This document shows positions 27,951 through 37,107 of a stretch of DNA of 64,000 bases, piece after piece. Position 1 is the first letter of the stretch; each line of letters starts with the position of its first letter. The stretch comes from Rhizobium brockwellii. GTDB lineage: Bacteria > Pseudomonadota > Alphaproteobacteria > Rhizobiales > Rhizobiaceae. Position numbers and translations under genes: made by a program. The notes under the pieces were generated by a model. That model ran no database searches, was not told the origin of the DNA, and saw nothing but the letters and a program-made list of their open reading frames with translations. The DNA lies in contig NZ_CP053439.1 of the NCBI RefSeq assembly GCF_000769405.2, positions 3,286,001-3,350,000 on the forward strand. The letters are read 5' to 3'.

Positions 27951-27965
27951 AATCTTCCCTCTGGC

Positions 27966-29732
27966 CTATTCGGCCGCATTCATGCCGTCGACCACGACTT
28001 TAAGCTGAGCCACGCGCTCGGCAATCGGCGTGCGCGCCGCTTCCGGCCGGCTGACTCTTGCCAGAACTTCTTCTTTGGGACCGAACGCGATCATGCGGCC
28101 ATCCTGCATCATCAGCACGAAGTCGCAGACCGCCAGAACGCCGGACCGATGTGCGATGACAACGACAATGCCGCCTCGCGCCCGCACGCTCATGATCGCG
28201 GCACTCAGCGCCCGCTCGCCTTCCTCGTCGAGATTGGAGTTCGGTTCGTCGAGCACGACGAGGAACGGTTCGCCGTAAAGCGCTCTTGCAAGCGCGATAC
28301 GCTGCCTCTGGCCGGCTGAAAGCGCGGCACCACCTTCGCCGATTTCGGTCTCATAACCGTTCGGCAGACGAAGAATGAGATCGTGAACACGCGCCGCCTT
28401 CGCTGCGGCAACCACCGTCTCTGGCGACATTTCCTTCGCGAAACGGCAGATATTCTGCGCGACGGTCCCCGAGAAAAGCTCCACATCCTGCGGGAGATAA
28501 CCAATATGCCGGCCAAGTGCGTCGCCGTCCCACTGGTCGAGTGCCGCGCCATCAAGGCGAATGGATCCTCTGACGGTCGGCCAGATGCCCATCATCGCCC
28601 GCGCCAGCGACGACTTACCCGAGGCACTGTAACCAATGACCCCAAGCGCGCTCCCCGCCCGTAAGCCGAAGCTGACATCGGAGATGACCAGGCGCTGGCC
28701 CGCTGGCGGTCCGCTTGCCAAGCCCTCGACGGTGACTTGCTTAGTGGGAGCCGCGAGCGCAAGGGGGGCTGGAATCTCAGGAATGGTTTTCAGCAGGCTC
28801 GAAAGCCGCGCCCAGCTCTGTTGGGCAGAAACGAAACCACGCCAATTTCCGATCGCCGCTTCGACAGGCGCCAGGGCGCGAGAGGTCAATATCGAGCCGG
28901 CGATGATAATTCCCGAAGAGGCCTGTCCTTGGATGACCAGAATTGCGCCGGTCGCGAGTGTTCCCGATTGCAACGCAATACGGAAAATCTTCGATAAGGT
29001 GGCATACCCATTGCCGACATCAGATGCCTGCCGGGTGATCGTCCGGTATTCACTGTTCTTGCGGTCCCAGATCTCGGCCATCGTACCCGCCATGCCCATG
29101 GCGTGAATGACCTCGGAATTGCGGATGGAGGTCTGCGCAAAGGCATTTCGCATATTGGCGGAGTCGGACTGCCTTTTTGAGAGCGTACGCGTTCCCTGAT
29201 TGGTCATGAACGTCAGGATGGCGAGAACCAGCGATCCACCGATCGCGATATATCCGATCGCCGGATGAAAGAGGAAGCAGATCACGATATAAAACGGCAA
29301 CCAGGGCAGATCGAACATCGCCGTCGGGCCCATGCCGGACAGGAAGGTTCTGATCTGGTCGAAGTCGCGCAGCGGCTGAAGCCCGTCGCCGCCGATTTTG
29401 ACCTTCAACGGAGCCTTGATCAGCGCCCGGAACACACGTCCGTTCACCATCTCGTCAAGCGCACCGGCAACACGCACGAGCATCCTGCTTCGCAGAACCT
29501 CGAACGCTCCTTGAAAGACATAAAGCATTAACGCAAGTATTGCCAGGACCGCCAGCGAGGGTATGCTTTTGCTGGGGATGACCCGGTCATACACCTCAAG
29601 CATAAAAAATGAACTTGTAAGATAGAGGATGTTGATAAGCGCGCTTGCTATTCCAATGAAGACAAGCCCCCCCTTGCATTTCCTCAATGCTTTGGATGGC
29701 TCGCTGACATCAGCTGCTGAACTCTGAAACAC
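27966..29732 (-). CDS. prsD: Type I secretion ABC transporter ATPase/permease (PrsD-like)
   Basis: A 588-residue half-size ABC exporter: membrane domain about 20-320 and nucleotide-binding domain about 340-570 with Walker A GYSASGKSS, signature LSAGQRQR and Walker B VLDEPN. No N-terminal C39 peptidase, as in the PrtD/HasD/PrsD subgroup. Start is GTG with AGGG eight bases upstream. It lies 15 bases before prsE. It powers export of proteins with C-terminal or cadherin-like signals across both membranes. Confidence 0.9.
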   Translation of the reverse strand: MFQSSAADVSEPSKALRKCKGGLVFIGIASALINILYLTSSFFMLEVYDRVIPSKSIPSLAVLAILALMLYVFQGAFEVLRSRMLVRVAGALDEMVNGRVFRALIKAPLKVKIGGDGLQPLRDFDQIRTFLSGMGPTAMFDLPWLPFYIVICFLFHPAIGYIAIGGSLVLAILTFMTNQGTRTLSKRQSDSANMRNAFAQTSIRNSEVIHAMGMAGTMAEIWDRKNSEYRTITRQASDVGNGYATLSKIFRIALQSGTLATGAILVIQGQASSGIIIAGSILTSRALAPVEAAIGNWRGFVSAQQSWARLSSLLKTIPEIPAPLALAAPTKQVTVEGLASGPPAGQRLVISDVSFGLRAGSALGVIGYSASGKSSLARAMMGIWPTVRGSIRLDGAALDQWDGDALGRHIGYLPQDVELFSGTVAQNICRFAKEMSPETVVAAAKAARVHDLILRLPNGYETEIGEGGAALSAGQRQRIALARALYGEPFLVVLDEPNSNLDEEGERALSAAIMSVRARGGIVVVIAHRSGVLAVCDFVLMMQDGRMIAFGPKEEVLARVSRPEAARTPIAERVAQLKVVVDGMNAAE

Positions 29733-30220
29733 GAAGTAATCCCTCTCTTACCGCATGGCGCACAGGCAAACATGCCAGCGTACCGCAGCTACCGGTCCAT
29801 CAAGCCCGATCAATGACACAGCCGCATTTGGATCGTCGGCACCGGCGCCCATCCTCCGCTTGCAAACTCACTACTTATTATATGAATCCCACCAAAAAAT
29901 GACCAAATAAAATCCCAATTTATAGCGCGCAATTTCAGGGGTTCTAGCGTAACGCTACGCTAAATATACGGGCCTAAGCAAGTGAAAATCGCAAAGCGCC
30001 CAATAACGGTTCAAAGGGATGGCCGCGCCATATGCATAAACCTGATGTGTACTCGGACGTTAACTATATATTCAGTCTATAGTTCACCCTGAAGATGAAC
30101 GGTTGAAATATTCTGTCAACGGACATTCCCAGTTCCACCGTCGGCGAGCCGCCATGCATCGAGCTTTGACGTCGAGAAAAACGACTGCCAAAAGGCGGCC
30201 CTCCGACCTGACCCGCCGGC
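29733..30220. other. Upstream region of prsDE, no gene seen
   Basis: A 490-base stretch without a supported gene between the beta-helix gene and prsD on the same strand. It carries the operator-like palindrome at 29945-29962 and AT-rich DNA near 29880-29930, so prsDE probably has its own promoter here. Confidence 0.45.
29945..29962. promoter_or_regulatory. Operator-like palindrome upstream of prsD
   Basis: TAGCGTA-ACGC-TACGCTA is a perfect 7-bp inverted repeat around a 4-base centre, about 215 bases upstream of the prsD start. It could bind a dimeric regulator. I recognise no specific protein for it. Confidence 0.3.
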
Positions 30221-31825
30221 TCAGACCAGCACATGGGAGCCATGGAATGCATCCACGTTGATGGAGACACTCAACGAGTCCGTATCGATGTGCGAAGCAC
30301 CGTCAGAGATCTTGTACTGGAAGGATTCGCTGACGTTACCGCTAATGCCGGCGAGTTTAGCCGCATCGACCGTATAGGTGTAGTCACCATCGCTGTCGAC
30401 ATGGATGACGCCGTATTTTCCGGTAAGCGTCAGGCCATGCTTATCCACCGCGCTATCACCGAAGCGGCGGAGCAGCACAGCCCCGTTGGAGGCACTGTCG
30501 TTTTCGAGAAGATTGCCATGATAGGCGCTGCCGGTGTCGGTCGAGATCTTCAGATTGTCATGGATTGCGACAATCTTCTGAACGACCGTTGCGGCATGAG
30601 TTTCGGTCGTAGGCGCCGGGGTACTTGTCTGCGGCTGCGCCGACACTTCCGAATGCTGCTCTGCGACCGATGCCGCAGGCGTCTGCTCATTGTTCGATGA
30701 CGTATTGCTGTTCGTGCTGCCAGCGGCGCTGTCGAGCTCGGCCTGCGCTTGTTCGAGCGTTTTGTTTTCGCCGATGGAGAACGTGTTCTGAGCAGCAATT
30801 GCGGCCGGCATCGTCAGCGTCGATACCAGGCTGTCGATGATATTGTCATGGAAAGAACCTGATGCAGGCCTGTCAACCTTCAGCGCTGACGAGGATAGGT
30901 CGTCAAAGACATTGTCATGGATATCGATGTTCTCACGAATATAGTTGGGATTGCCGGCGGCGCTCACCAGGACGCCATACACGCCACCATGTACATAATT
31001 TCCGCTGATATCATAGTTCTTCGCGTTGCCCTGATCGCCAAGGCCGATGCCGTAGGACCAGCTATAGCCGCCGTACCCCGAGATATCGTTGTCGTGAATG
31101 GCGATATTCGTGCCCGCCTGAGCACTTAACCCAAAGCCGCCGCCGACCAGCGTATTGCCCTCGACCACCGCATTTACAGCACGGACCAGCACGAGGACAC
31201 CCTTGGCGCTATTGGTCTCCGTCTGCTCCAGATGATTATCCTTGACCAGGATATTGGTGCTATCATTAAGCTGGATGGCGTCGGCTGCGCCACCTTGGCT
31301 GTTGGTGACGGTATTGTTGATCAGGGTGACACCGTTAACCTTATCCATCCAAATGCCATCGGCATGCACACCGGTCAGCTTGCTGTTCTCAATCGTAATA
31401 TTCTGGCTGCTTTGGAAGCTGACCGAGCCGGGCTTTCCAGAAAGGCCCGTATTTGTCACCTCGACGTTGCGCACCGTCCAGTTCGACACATTCCCTGCAT
31501 AAATCGCGTTGGCGCCGGTATCGGCGATCTTGATGTTCTCGATGACGATATTTGAAGCCTTGGAACCGTGGATGCCGTCATTGCTGCTATGAATGACCGG
31601 CGCATCGCCAACACCGTAACTGCCGATCGTGATCGGAGCGGCGACGCTGCCGGAGTATTTCAAATCGAACTGTTCGTTGAACACGCTTCCGGCAGCCAGG
31701 AGCACGCTATCGCCCGGATTGAGCTTGAGCGCCTCGACAGCGGAAAGTGTCGCGAAAGCCGATTGCTCGCTCACTCCACTGTTCTGATTGGATCCAGTTG
31801 CCGAATTTACATAGTAGACGGTCAC
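30221..31825 (-). CDS. Secreted right-handed beta-helix protein with C-terminal cadherin-like domain (PlyA/PlyB-like)
   Basis: A 534-residue protein. Residues 1 to about 345 are a parallel beta-helix with many NITIENSKLTGV / NILVKDNHLEQT-type turns, as in polysaccharide lyases and epimerases. A Ser/Thr/Pro/Glu linker follows (380-410), then a cadherin-like domain (GNLLENDSASNGAVLLRRF, FQYKISDGASHID) similar to both repeats of the RapA-like protein next door. No Sec signal is visible, which fits type I export by PrsDE. Start is GTG with GGGAG eight bases upstream, not the longer TTG at 31840. R. leguminosarum PlyA/PlyB are PrsDE-exported glycanases; likely the same class. Confidence 0.8.
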   Translation of the reverse strand: MTVYYVNSATGSNQNSGVSEQSAFATLSAVEALKLNPGDSVLLAAGSVFNEQFDLKYSGSVAAPITIGSYGVGDAPVIHSSNDGIHGSKASNIVIENIKIADTGANAIYAGNVSNWTVRNVEVTNTGLSGKPGSVSFQSSQNITIENSKLTGVHADGIWMDKVNGVTLINNTVTNSQGGAADAIQLNDSTNILVKDNHLEQTETNSAKGVLVLVRAVNAVVEGNTLVGGGFGLSAQAGTNIAIHDNDISGYGGYSWSYGIGLGDQGNAKNYDISGNYVHGGVYGVLVSAAGNPNYIRENIDIHDNVFDDLSSSALKVDRPASGSFHDNIIDSLVSTLTMPAAIAAQNTFSIGENKTLEQAQAELDSAAGSTNSNTSSNNEQTPAASVAEQHSEVSAQPQTSTPAPTTETHAATVVQKIVAIHDNLKISTDTGSAYHGNLLENDSASNGAVLLRRFGDSAVDKHGLTLTGKYGVIHVDSDGDYTYTVDAAKLAGISGNVSESFQYKISDGASHIDTDSLSVSINVDAFHGSHVLV

Positions 31826-32376
31826 GCCATGATCTCCCAAAGATACTGGAAAATCTTTACGCGCGGACCTCTCTCTGCCGGCTAAAATGGAACACTAAAA
31901 TGCGTTCTATCTGGCGATAATTCTTACGTTCCCCAAAAATAACTTCATTTATCGAATGTTTCGCATTGCAAAAAAAGTTGCACTGCACAATTATGAGCAA
32001 GTTACCTGATATCGGCAGCAGCAACAAGATTACCTTCTAGAACACGCATCTTAATTTGTAAAAGTTGCGCCTCGAAAGAGGAGTTACTTGATAAACATAT
32101 ATTACAAGCGAGCAACATCAGTTACTTCGCCGAAAAGCATGAGATAGAGCGGACAACGAAACAAAACAGCGATATCGGGCCATAGCCCATAGTGATTATA
32201 TCAACATCTCATCTGCACATCAGAACCTCAGCGTATTCTTATAAATTGCCCCTGAATAAACATTGTCCCGTTCCGAAGAAATGGGAATTAATATCTGTCG
32301 TTTGACAATTTCACTTATTATTAACGCAACAAACCATGGGCATTTCATTGTCTTATGCGAGTTGCAGGTGTGTCAT

Positions 32377-32388
32377 TATTGTACAATA
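32377..32388. promoter_or_regulatory. 12-bp perfect palindrome upstream of rapA
   Basis: TATTGTACAATA is self-complementary, with GTG and CAC on either side at a short distance. It lies about 35 bases upstream of the -35-like TTGACT, a usual place for an activator. Confidence 0.3.
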
Positions 32389-32422
32389 CACCAGAAATGT
32401 TCATTTGCTATTAATTGCACCC

Positions 32423-32451
32423 TTGACTCTCTTTATTAAGATATCCTTAAT
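32423..32451 (+). promoter_or_regulatory. Candidate promoter of the RapA-like gene
   Basis: TTGACT (32423-32428) and CTTAAT (32446-32451) are separated by 17 bases. The -10 match is only moderate. Confidence 0.35.
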
Positions 32452-32466
32452 CAGGTAGCTCGCTGA

Positions 32467-32482
32467 AGGTCAAAATTGACCT
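32467..32482. promoter_or_regulatory. Operator-like palindrome in the RapA leader
   Basis: AGGTCAA-AA-TTGACCT is a perfect 7-bp inverted repeat just downstream of the predicted start of transcription and 29 bases before the ATG. The position suits a repressor. Confidence 0.35.
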
Positions 32483-32510
32483 AGCAAAGAACTATTCAAG
32501 GAGAGAACTG

Positions 32511-33209
32511 ATGGCTGTTCACGCAACCGACGATAGTGCAACATTCCTGGAAACCGCCGCCATTTCGGGAAATCTGCTTTCCAACGATTCATCCGATAAC
32601 GGACACCTGTTCCTGCGCGCCTTCGATGGCGCGAGCGTTGGCGCCAAGAGCGGCAACAGCCAGATCACCGAGATCCAGGGCGACTACGGCACCTTCTTCG
32701 TCAAGCCCGACGGCAGCTACACCTATGTCTTGAGCGACGCTGCCAAGGTCGGCTTCACCAATGGTGAATTGCTCCAGGAGAAGGTTTCCTACAAGATCTC
32801 CGACGGCAGCGGTCATACCGATGTCGGCCTGTTCACCCTGAACATCCAGGGCGTAACCCAGGTAAAGCCGATCGCAGTCGACGACCACTACAGCTTCACC
32901 GAAGGCGACGCCATCGGTGGCAACGCCCTGGATAACGACATTGCCGGCGACAATGGTCATCTCTTCCTCCGCCAGTTCGCGAACACGCCCGTAAACGGCG
33001 ACCCGAGCGCAACGACCGATGTCGCCGGCACGTATGGCACGTTCCATGTCAAGGCGGATGGAACATTCACTTATGATCTGGCAGTAGATGTCGCTCCGGG
33101 CGATCATGTCACGGAAACCATCCAGTTCTACAAGATCTCCGATGGCGAAGGCCACACCGACGTCGGCGTTCTGACACTCAACATCACTGGCGCGGACGCA
33201 GAAGTCTGA
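32511..33209 (+). CDS. rapA: Rap-type secreted adhesin/lectin with two cadherin-like domains
   Basis: A 232-residue acidic protein made of two cadherin-like (CHDL/VCBS-type) repeats, about 1-115 and 118-228. Each has a GNLLSNDSSDNGHLFLR-type start and ends in YKISDGSGHTDVG or YKISDGEGHTDVG. Asp-rich loops suit Ca2+ binding. There is no Sec signal. Size and two-domain build match R. leguminosarum RapA2, a PrsDE-exported Ca-dependent lectin that binds the acidic exopolysaccharide. AAGGAGAG lies before the ATG and a strong terminator follows. Which Rap paralogue it is cannot be told here. Confidence 0.82.
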   Translation: MAVHATDDSATFLETAAISGNLLSNDSSDNGHLFLRAFDGASVGAKSGNSQITEIQGDYGTFFVKPDGSYTYVLSDAAKVGFTNGELLQEKVSYKISDGSGHTDVGLFTLNIQGVTQVKPIAVDDHYSFTEGDAIGGNALDNDIAGDNGHLFLRQFANTPVNGDPSATTDVAGTYGTFHVKADGTFTYDLAVDVAPGDHVTETIQFYKISDGEGHTDVGVLTLNITGADAEV

Positions 33210-33230
33210 TCGTCAATAGCCAATCAAAAA

Positions 33231-33265
33231 CAACGCCCGCCGCGCAGATGGCGGGCGTTGTTTTG
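33231..33265 (+). terminator. Rho-independent terminator after the RapA-like gene
   Basis: An 11-bp stem (33231-33241 / 33250-33260), 8-base loop and TTTTG follow 21 bases after the stop codon. Confidence 0.85.
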
Positions 33266-33354
33266 TGCAAGTTGAGTCGCGTCAAGAGAAAGAGCCGTAG
33301 GTGCTCAGCCTGGCAACGAGCTCGGAACTGTCTTTAAAAACCTGCCTCGACGAT

Positions 33355-34059
33355 TTACTTGCTGCAACGCTGACGGAACCGCGCCGTCGCGGCCTCTCCG
33401 ACGCTCGTCCAGCTTCGATCGAAGATTGGCCGAAGCTGAGGGCTGATCTCTTTTATCGTGGCATTCACCCTGCAACGATCGCCCCGTTTCAGCATGGTCA
33501 TGAGATCGCTGTCGAGCGCGCGCGCTGCCGCGGCGAGTGTTGAATCGGTGAAATCGTTCCAGAAATAAAATCGCGTCAGGACCATCAGTTGGTCGTACGG
33601 CGCGAGCGCAACCGAACGCTTCATCATTCCCGCGATCGAGGCCGGCTCTTCCGAAATTGTCGACTGCACGGCCGCAAGACGAAGCCAAAAATTGCTGTTC
33701 GTCGGCATGCACGAAAGCGCATGCCGCAGATACTGGTGTGCACTCGAGGCCGCAGCGGCCCAGGCGTCGTAATTGACATTGACATTCTGCCGATCGAGTT
33801 GCGCCAGAACGAGGGTTACTCCAGCAGCCACAATGTCTGATCGACAATAATGTCCCTCAACGACGTCGACACTGCGCGACGCATATTTGGTCACGACATC
33901 GTCCGCAACGGTCTCGCCACGCTCGATCCTTTCGGCGACAATCGAGATGCTCGCCGTTCTTATCGAAGCGTACAGCTCTCGACCGGCAAGCACCACCAAG
34001 ATGACGGTAACGATAACGAAAGCGATCCTGGTAATCGAAACGGACTGACTGCGGAACAT
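33355..34059 (-). CDS. Uncharacterised membrane-anchored protein with TPR-like helices
   Basis: A 234-residue protein I do not recognise. One N-terminal membrane helix (RIAFVIVTVILVVLAGREL) is followed by a periplasmic helical domain with TPR-like spacing (AHQYLRHALSCMPTNSNFWL, MMKRSVALAPYDQLMVL). Its start overlaps the stop of the PssP-like gene by one base (TGATG), so the two are co-translated. It is likely an accessory factor in polysaccharide chain-length control or export. Confidence 0.7.
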   Translation of the reverse strand: MFRSQSVSITRIAFVIVTVILVVLAGRELYASIRTASISIVAERIERGETVADDVVTKYASRSVDVVEGHYCRSDIVAAGVTLVLAQLDRQNVNVNYDAWAAAASSAHQYLRHALSCMPTNSNFWLRLAAVQSTISEEPASIAGMMKRSVALAPYDQLMVLTRFYFWNDFTDSTLAAAARALDSDLMTMLKRGDRCRVNATIKEISPQLRPIFDRSWTSVGEAATARFRQRCSK

Positions 34060-36335
34060 CAGCTTTCGGTATAGTATCGCGAATAACGCTTATAATAATA
34101 TTCGCTCGAACCGAATGTCCGATAGAGTTTCATCTGCGACGGGTCGACTTTGGTCAATATGGTACCGACGCATTTCGCATAGAGCTCCGGCTCGGACAGC
34201 AGGGTCGACTGCACGACCTTGCGCGATGTCTTTCCCCACTCGATAACGAAAACGACCGCATCGAGCTTCGAATTGATAGCGCGCGCATCCACGACCGGCG
34301 CCAAGGGTGGCAGGTCGACGATAATATAGTCGAAGCTTTGACGCGCCGTTTCAAGAAGCTGATCCATACCGCGTGACGCGAGCAGCTCCGACGAATGCGG
34401 AACACGATATCGTGCCACCGTCGGCAAAAATGCGAGCTTTGTTTTCGGATCGAGAAGGATCAGATCCTTGAGCGGACGGCTGTCGACGATCGCCTCGAGC
34501 AAGCCGGCCTCGGCATGGCGGCCGATCGCCCGGGTGGCACCGGGATTGCGCATATCGCCGTCGATAAGCAGGCAACGCGCGCCCTGCATTGCCAGGAGTT
34601 TTGCAAAATTGATGGAGGTCGTCGACTTCCCCTCGCCGGGCAAGCTCGACACGACGCCAATGACCTTGCAGCGCTGATCGGCAGCACTGAGGTCGATGGC
34701 AATCTTGGCGCTTCGAAGCGTCTCGGCAAATGCCGAGAGCGGATGCTCCTCGACATAGGTCGTGGTCTTCCCGCCCCTGGCGATGCTTCGCGGATTGCTG
34801 GGATCAACGAGCGTCGGATCGTCGACGTTATTCTCAACCAGCGGCATGACACCGAGAGACTCGACATCGAGCACCTCCCGGACATCGTCGCCGGTGCGGA
34901 AGAACCGGTCCCGGAATTCGCGGAAGGCAGCTACACCACTTCCAAATGCACATCCCACGAACATCGCGAAAGCAACGACGAGAGCTCTCTTCGGAGCGCT
35001 CGGCTTCGTCGGCGTCTCCGCCGTCGTGATGATGCGCGCAGCGGTAATCGGAAAGCTCTGCTGCTGAATTGCTTCCTGATAGCGCGTCAAGAAGCTCTGA
35101 TAGAGATTCTTGTAGGTATCGCGCGTGCGCTCGAGCTCGCGAAGCTGCACCTGCGTTTCGCCAGCCGTTGCGGCAACGCCCGTCGCCTGCGCGACACTGT
35201 CACGCAAAGAATTTTCCCGCGACTTTGCGACCTGCAGCTCGCTTTGGTAGCTCTCGGCGATGCGGTTCAACTCATCGAACATGAGCCTTTTATATTCTTC
35301 CATTTCCGCACGAAGCCGAACCGCCTGGACGTGATCGGGGCCGAGCCGCGCCTCGATTTCGGTCTCGAGCTTGGAAGCCTCCAGATATTTCTTGCGCAGG
35401 TCGTTGGAAATGGAACTGTCGAGCACATCCGTGACGATCGCATCGGTCTGCTTGGCGTCGATGATCGACTTGACGCGCGCATACCGTGCCTCGGCCTTTG
35501 CCGTCTCGGCCTGCGCATTGATTAATTGGGTATTGATCTCGGAAAGCTGCTGCTCACTGATCAGCGTACCGGATCCGGCCTCGACAAGCCCATGCTCGCC
35601 GCGGAATTTCTGAACCGCAAGGTCGGTGTCCAGCGCCTGTTGCCGCAGTTCTTCGATACGCTCCTGCAGCCAAGCGCCGGCCCGGCGTGTCGCCTCATAT
35701 TTCGAATTGAGCTTGTCGACCAGATAGACGTCGGCGATTGCAGCGGCGATATCACGGGCCAGATCCGGTGACTGCGCGGTATAGCTGACATCAAGGACGT
35801 AGGATTTGCCAACGCGTTCGACATCGATGTTGGCCGCGACAGTCTCGGCAGCGCCTCGCCGCCTCATTTCCGGATCAGGTGCGACGGCTGCGTCATCGGC
35901 AAACCACGACCGAAAATTCATAAAGGATTTCAACGTTGAGACAGAAAAAAGCGAGCTTTTCGGTCCCATGAACTCCGGATTGTCGACGAGTTTCAGCTTG
36001 TCGACAACAGCATAGGCGATGGTGTCGGACTTCAACAGCTCGACCTGACTGAGGACAGTACCTTCGTCATCGTCCATCTGGCCGAAAGCCGCCAGCTGGT
36101 TGATCACCTGACTATCGCTGCGGTCGATCAGCACGCTCGTGTCGGCGGTGTAGACAGGCACCGAAGTCAAGACATACACAATGCCGAGAATGGCAAAGGC
36201 GAAACCGCACGCCGCAACCATCCGCCACTGTCGGCGGGCGATTGCGATGAGCTTGTCGAAATCGATGAAATCAGCATCATTTCCGGTATCGCGGGAGGGG
36301 TCGATACGCGGCGTAAGTTTATCTGGCGATAGCAA
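34059..36335 (-). CDS. pssP: Polysaccharide co-polymerase with BY-kinase domain (PssP/ExoP/Wzc-like)
   Basis: A 758-residue Wzz-type protein with membrane helices near 38-58 and 460-480 flanking a periplasmic coiled-coil domain, then a cytoplasmic tyrosine autokinase: Walker A VVSSLPGEGKSTTS with Lys570, Walker A' LLIDGDMRNP and VDLPP. The tail at 745-758 is Tyr-rich (six Tyr), the usual autophosphorylation cluster. It controls chain length and export with Wzy and the outer-membrane protein. Start is TTG with GGAG seven bases upstream. Placement after a pssN-like gene matches R. leguminosarum pssP. Confidence 0.88.
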   Translation of the reverse strand: MLSPDKLTPRIDPSRDTGNDADFIDFDKLIAIARRQWRMVAACGFAFAILGIVYVLTSVPVYTADTSVLIDRSDSQVINQLAAFGQMDDDEGTVLSQVELLKSDTIAYAVVDKLKLVDNPEFMGPKSSLFSVSTLKSFMNFRSWFADDAAVAPDPEMRRRGAAETVAANIDVERVGKSYVLDVSYTAQSPDLARDIAAAIADVYLVDKLNSKYEATRRAGAWLQERIEELRQQALDTDLAVQKFRGEHGLVEAGSGTLISEQQLSEINTQLINAQAETAKAEARYARVKSIIDAKQTDAIVTDVLDSSISNDLRKKYLEASKLETEIEARLGPDHVQAVRLRAEMEEYKRLMFDELNRIAESYQSELQVAKSRENSLRDSVAQATGVAATAGETQVQLRELERTRDTYKNLYQSFLTRYQEAIQQQSFPITAARIITTAETPTKPSAPKRALVVAFAMFVGCAFGSGVAAFREFRDRFFRTGDDVREVLDVESLGVMPLVENNVDDPTLVDPSNPRSIARGGKTTTYVEEHPLSAFAETLRSAKIAIDLSAADQRCKVIGVVSSLPGEGKSTTSINFAKLLAMQGARCLLIDGDMRNPGATRAIGRHAEAGLLEAIVDSRPLKDLILLDPKTKLAFLPTVARYRVPHSSELLASRGMDQLLETARQSFDYIIVDLPPLAPVVDARAINSKLDAVVFVIEWGKTSRKVVQSTLLSEPELYAKCVGTILTKVDPSQMKLYRTFGSSEYYYKRYSRYYTES

Positions 36336-36386
36336 TTTCGATCTCCAACAAAGGCGTCAAGCGCTAAGATCTAAGGGCAATTCCAG

Positions 36387-37097
36387 CTATTGTATGACCG
36401 GGACACTCTGACTCGTCGACTCCGTCGGGTCGGTAGACGACTGGCCTCCCGCTCCGGTGCTGACGATCGTCGTCGTTGAATCATCCGAGCCGGCATTCGA
36501 AACCTTCAGCGTACCCGCAGTCGTCGCAGCGCCGTCGAACGGCGTACCATCGTCCGCTCCAGGCCCCGTTTGTCCAACTTGCCCGTCATTGCCGATGCCG
36601 GATGCGGCGGCGGCACTTGCACCCGGGCCGAGCGCCGCGGTCCCGCCTTCGGCAAGGACCTTTGCAAAGGCTGCAAGCAGCGGCGCCAGGTTCGGATCAG
36701 CGCTCGCCGCGTCGGCAACGGCCTTTTCGATCGCCAGCTTGAATTGCGGATCCGTCACCTGGCAGCTGTTTGCAGCCCGCCCGAGACCGGAGCCGATCGC
36801 CGCCATCTGTGCAACGTTAGCCTTCTTGGCCTGCTCGATCACCGGCAACAGCGCGTCATTGCTGCTTCCGACCAGCGCGCGAACACGCGAGGACAGAACC
36901 AACGGATCGGACATGTCGAGCAGTACGGCGGGGTTAGCCGTAAATCCACTGACATCGACGGAAGTCAGATTTGCCGGTCCTAGGCAGGCTGCCGCAAAGG
37001 CGCTTGAATTCATGCCGACAAACATCGCGACGGCAATTCCGCTATATGCAAGCTTACGATAAACAGCTGATCTTGCCACAACCACAATTTCCTTCAT
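36387..37097 (-). CDS. Secreted protein in the pssO position
   Basis: A 236-residue protein with a signal peptide (cleavage likely after SAFA, near residue 36). The mature part has two Cys that could pair, a helical centre (LAIEKAVADAASADPNLAP) and a low-complexity Gly/Ala/Asp/Ser/Thr tail (GQVGQTGPGADDGTPFD onward). I do not recognise a domain. Between the pssN-like and pssP-like genes R. leguminosarum has pssO, an extracytoplasmic protein, so it may be a counterpart; that rests on position only. The ATG at 37097 follows an in-frame TTG and sits ten bases after a 20-bp hairpin. Confidence 0.7.
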   Translation of the reverse strand: MKEIVVVARSAVYRKLAYSGIAVAMFVGMNSSAFAAACLGPANLTSVDVSGFTANPAVLLDMSDPLVLSSRVRALVGSSNDALLPVIEQAKKANVAQMAAIGSGLGRAANSCQVTDPQFKLAIEKAVADAASADPNLAPLLAAFAKVLAEGGTAALGPGASAAAASGIGNDGQVGQTGPGADDGTPFDGAATTAGTLKVSNAGSDDSTTTIVSTGAGGQSSTDPTESTSQSVPVIQ

Positions 37098-37107
37098 CAA
37101 ATCCGCT

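Larger units (their letters stand above)
31826..32510. other. Long AT-rich divergent regulatory region
   Basis: A 685-base gene-free stretch between the divergent beta-helix and RapA-like genes. It contains palindromes at 32377-32388 and 32467-32482 and a promoter candidate at 32423-32451. Its length and AT content suggest binding of silencer-type or global regulators, which is inference. Confidence 0.5.

Noticed and set aside
34395..35525. A 376-codon plus-strand frame opposite the PssP-like kinase
   Set aside because: Shadow frame; kinase motifs on the minus strand are intact.
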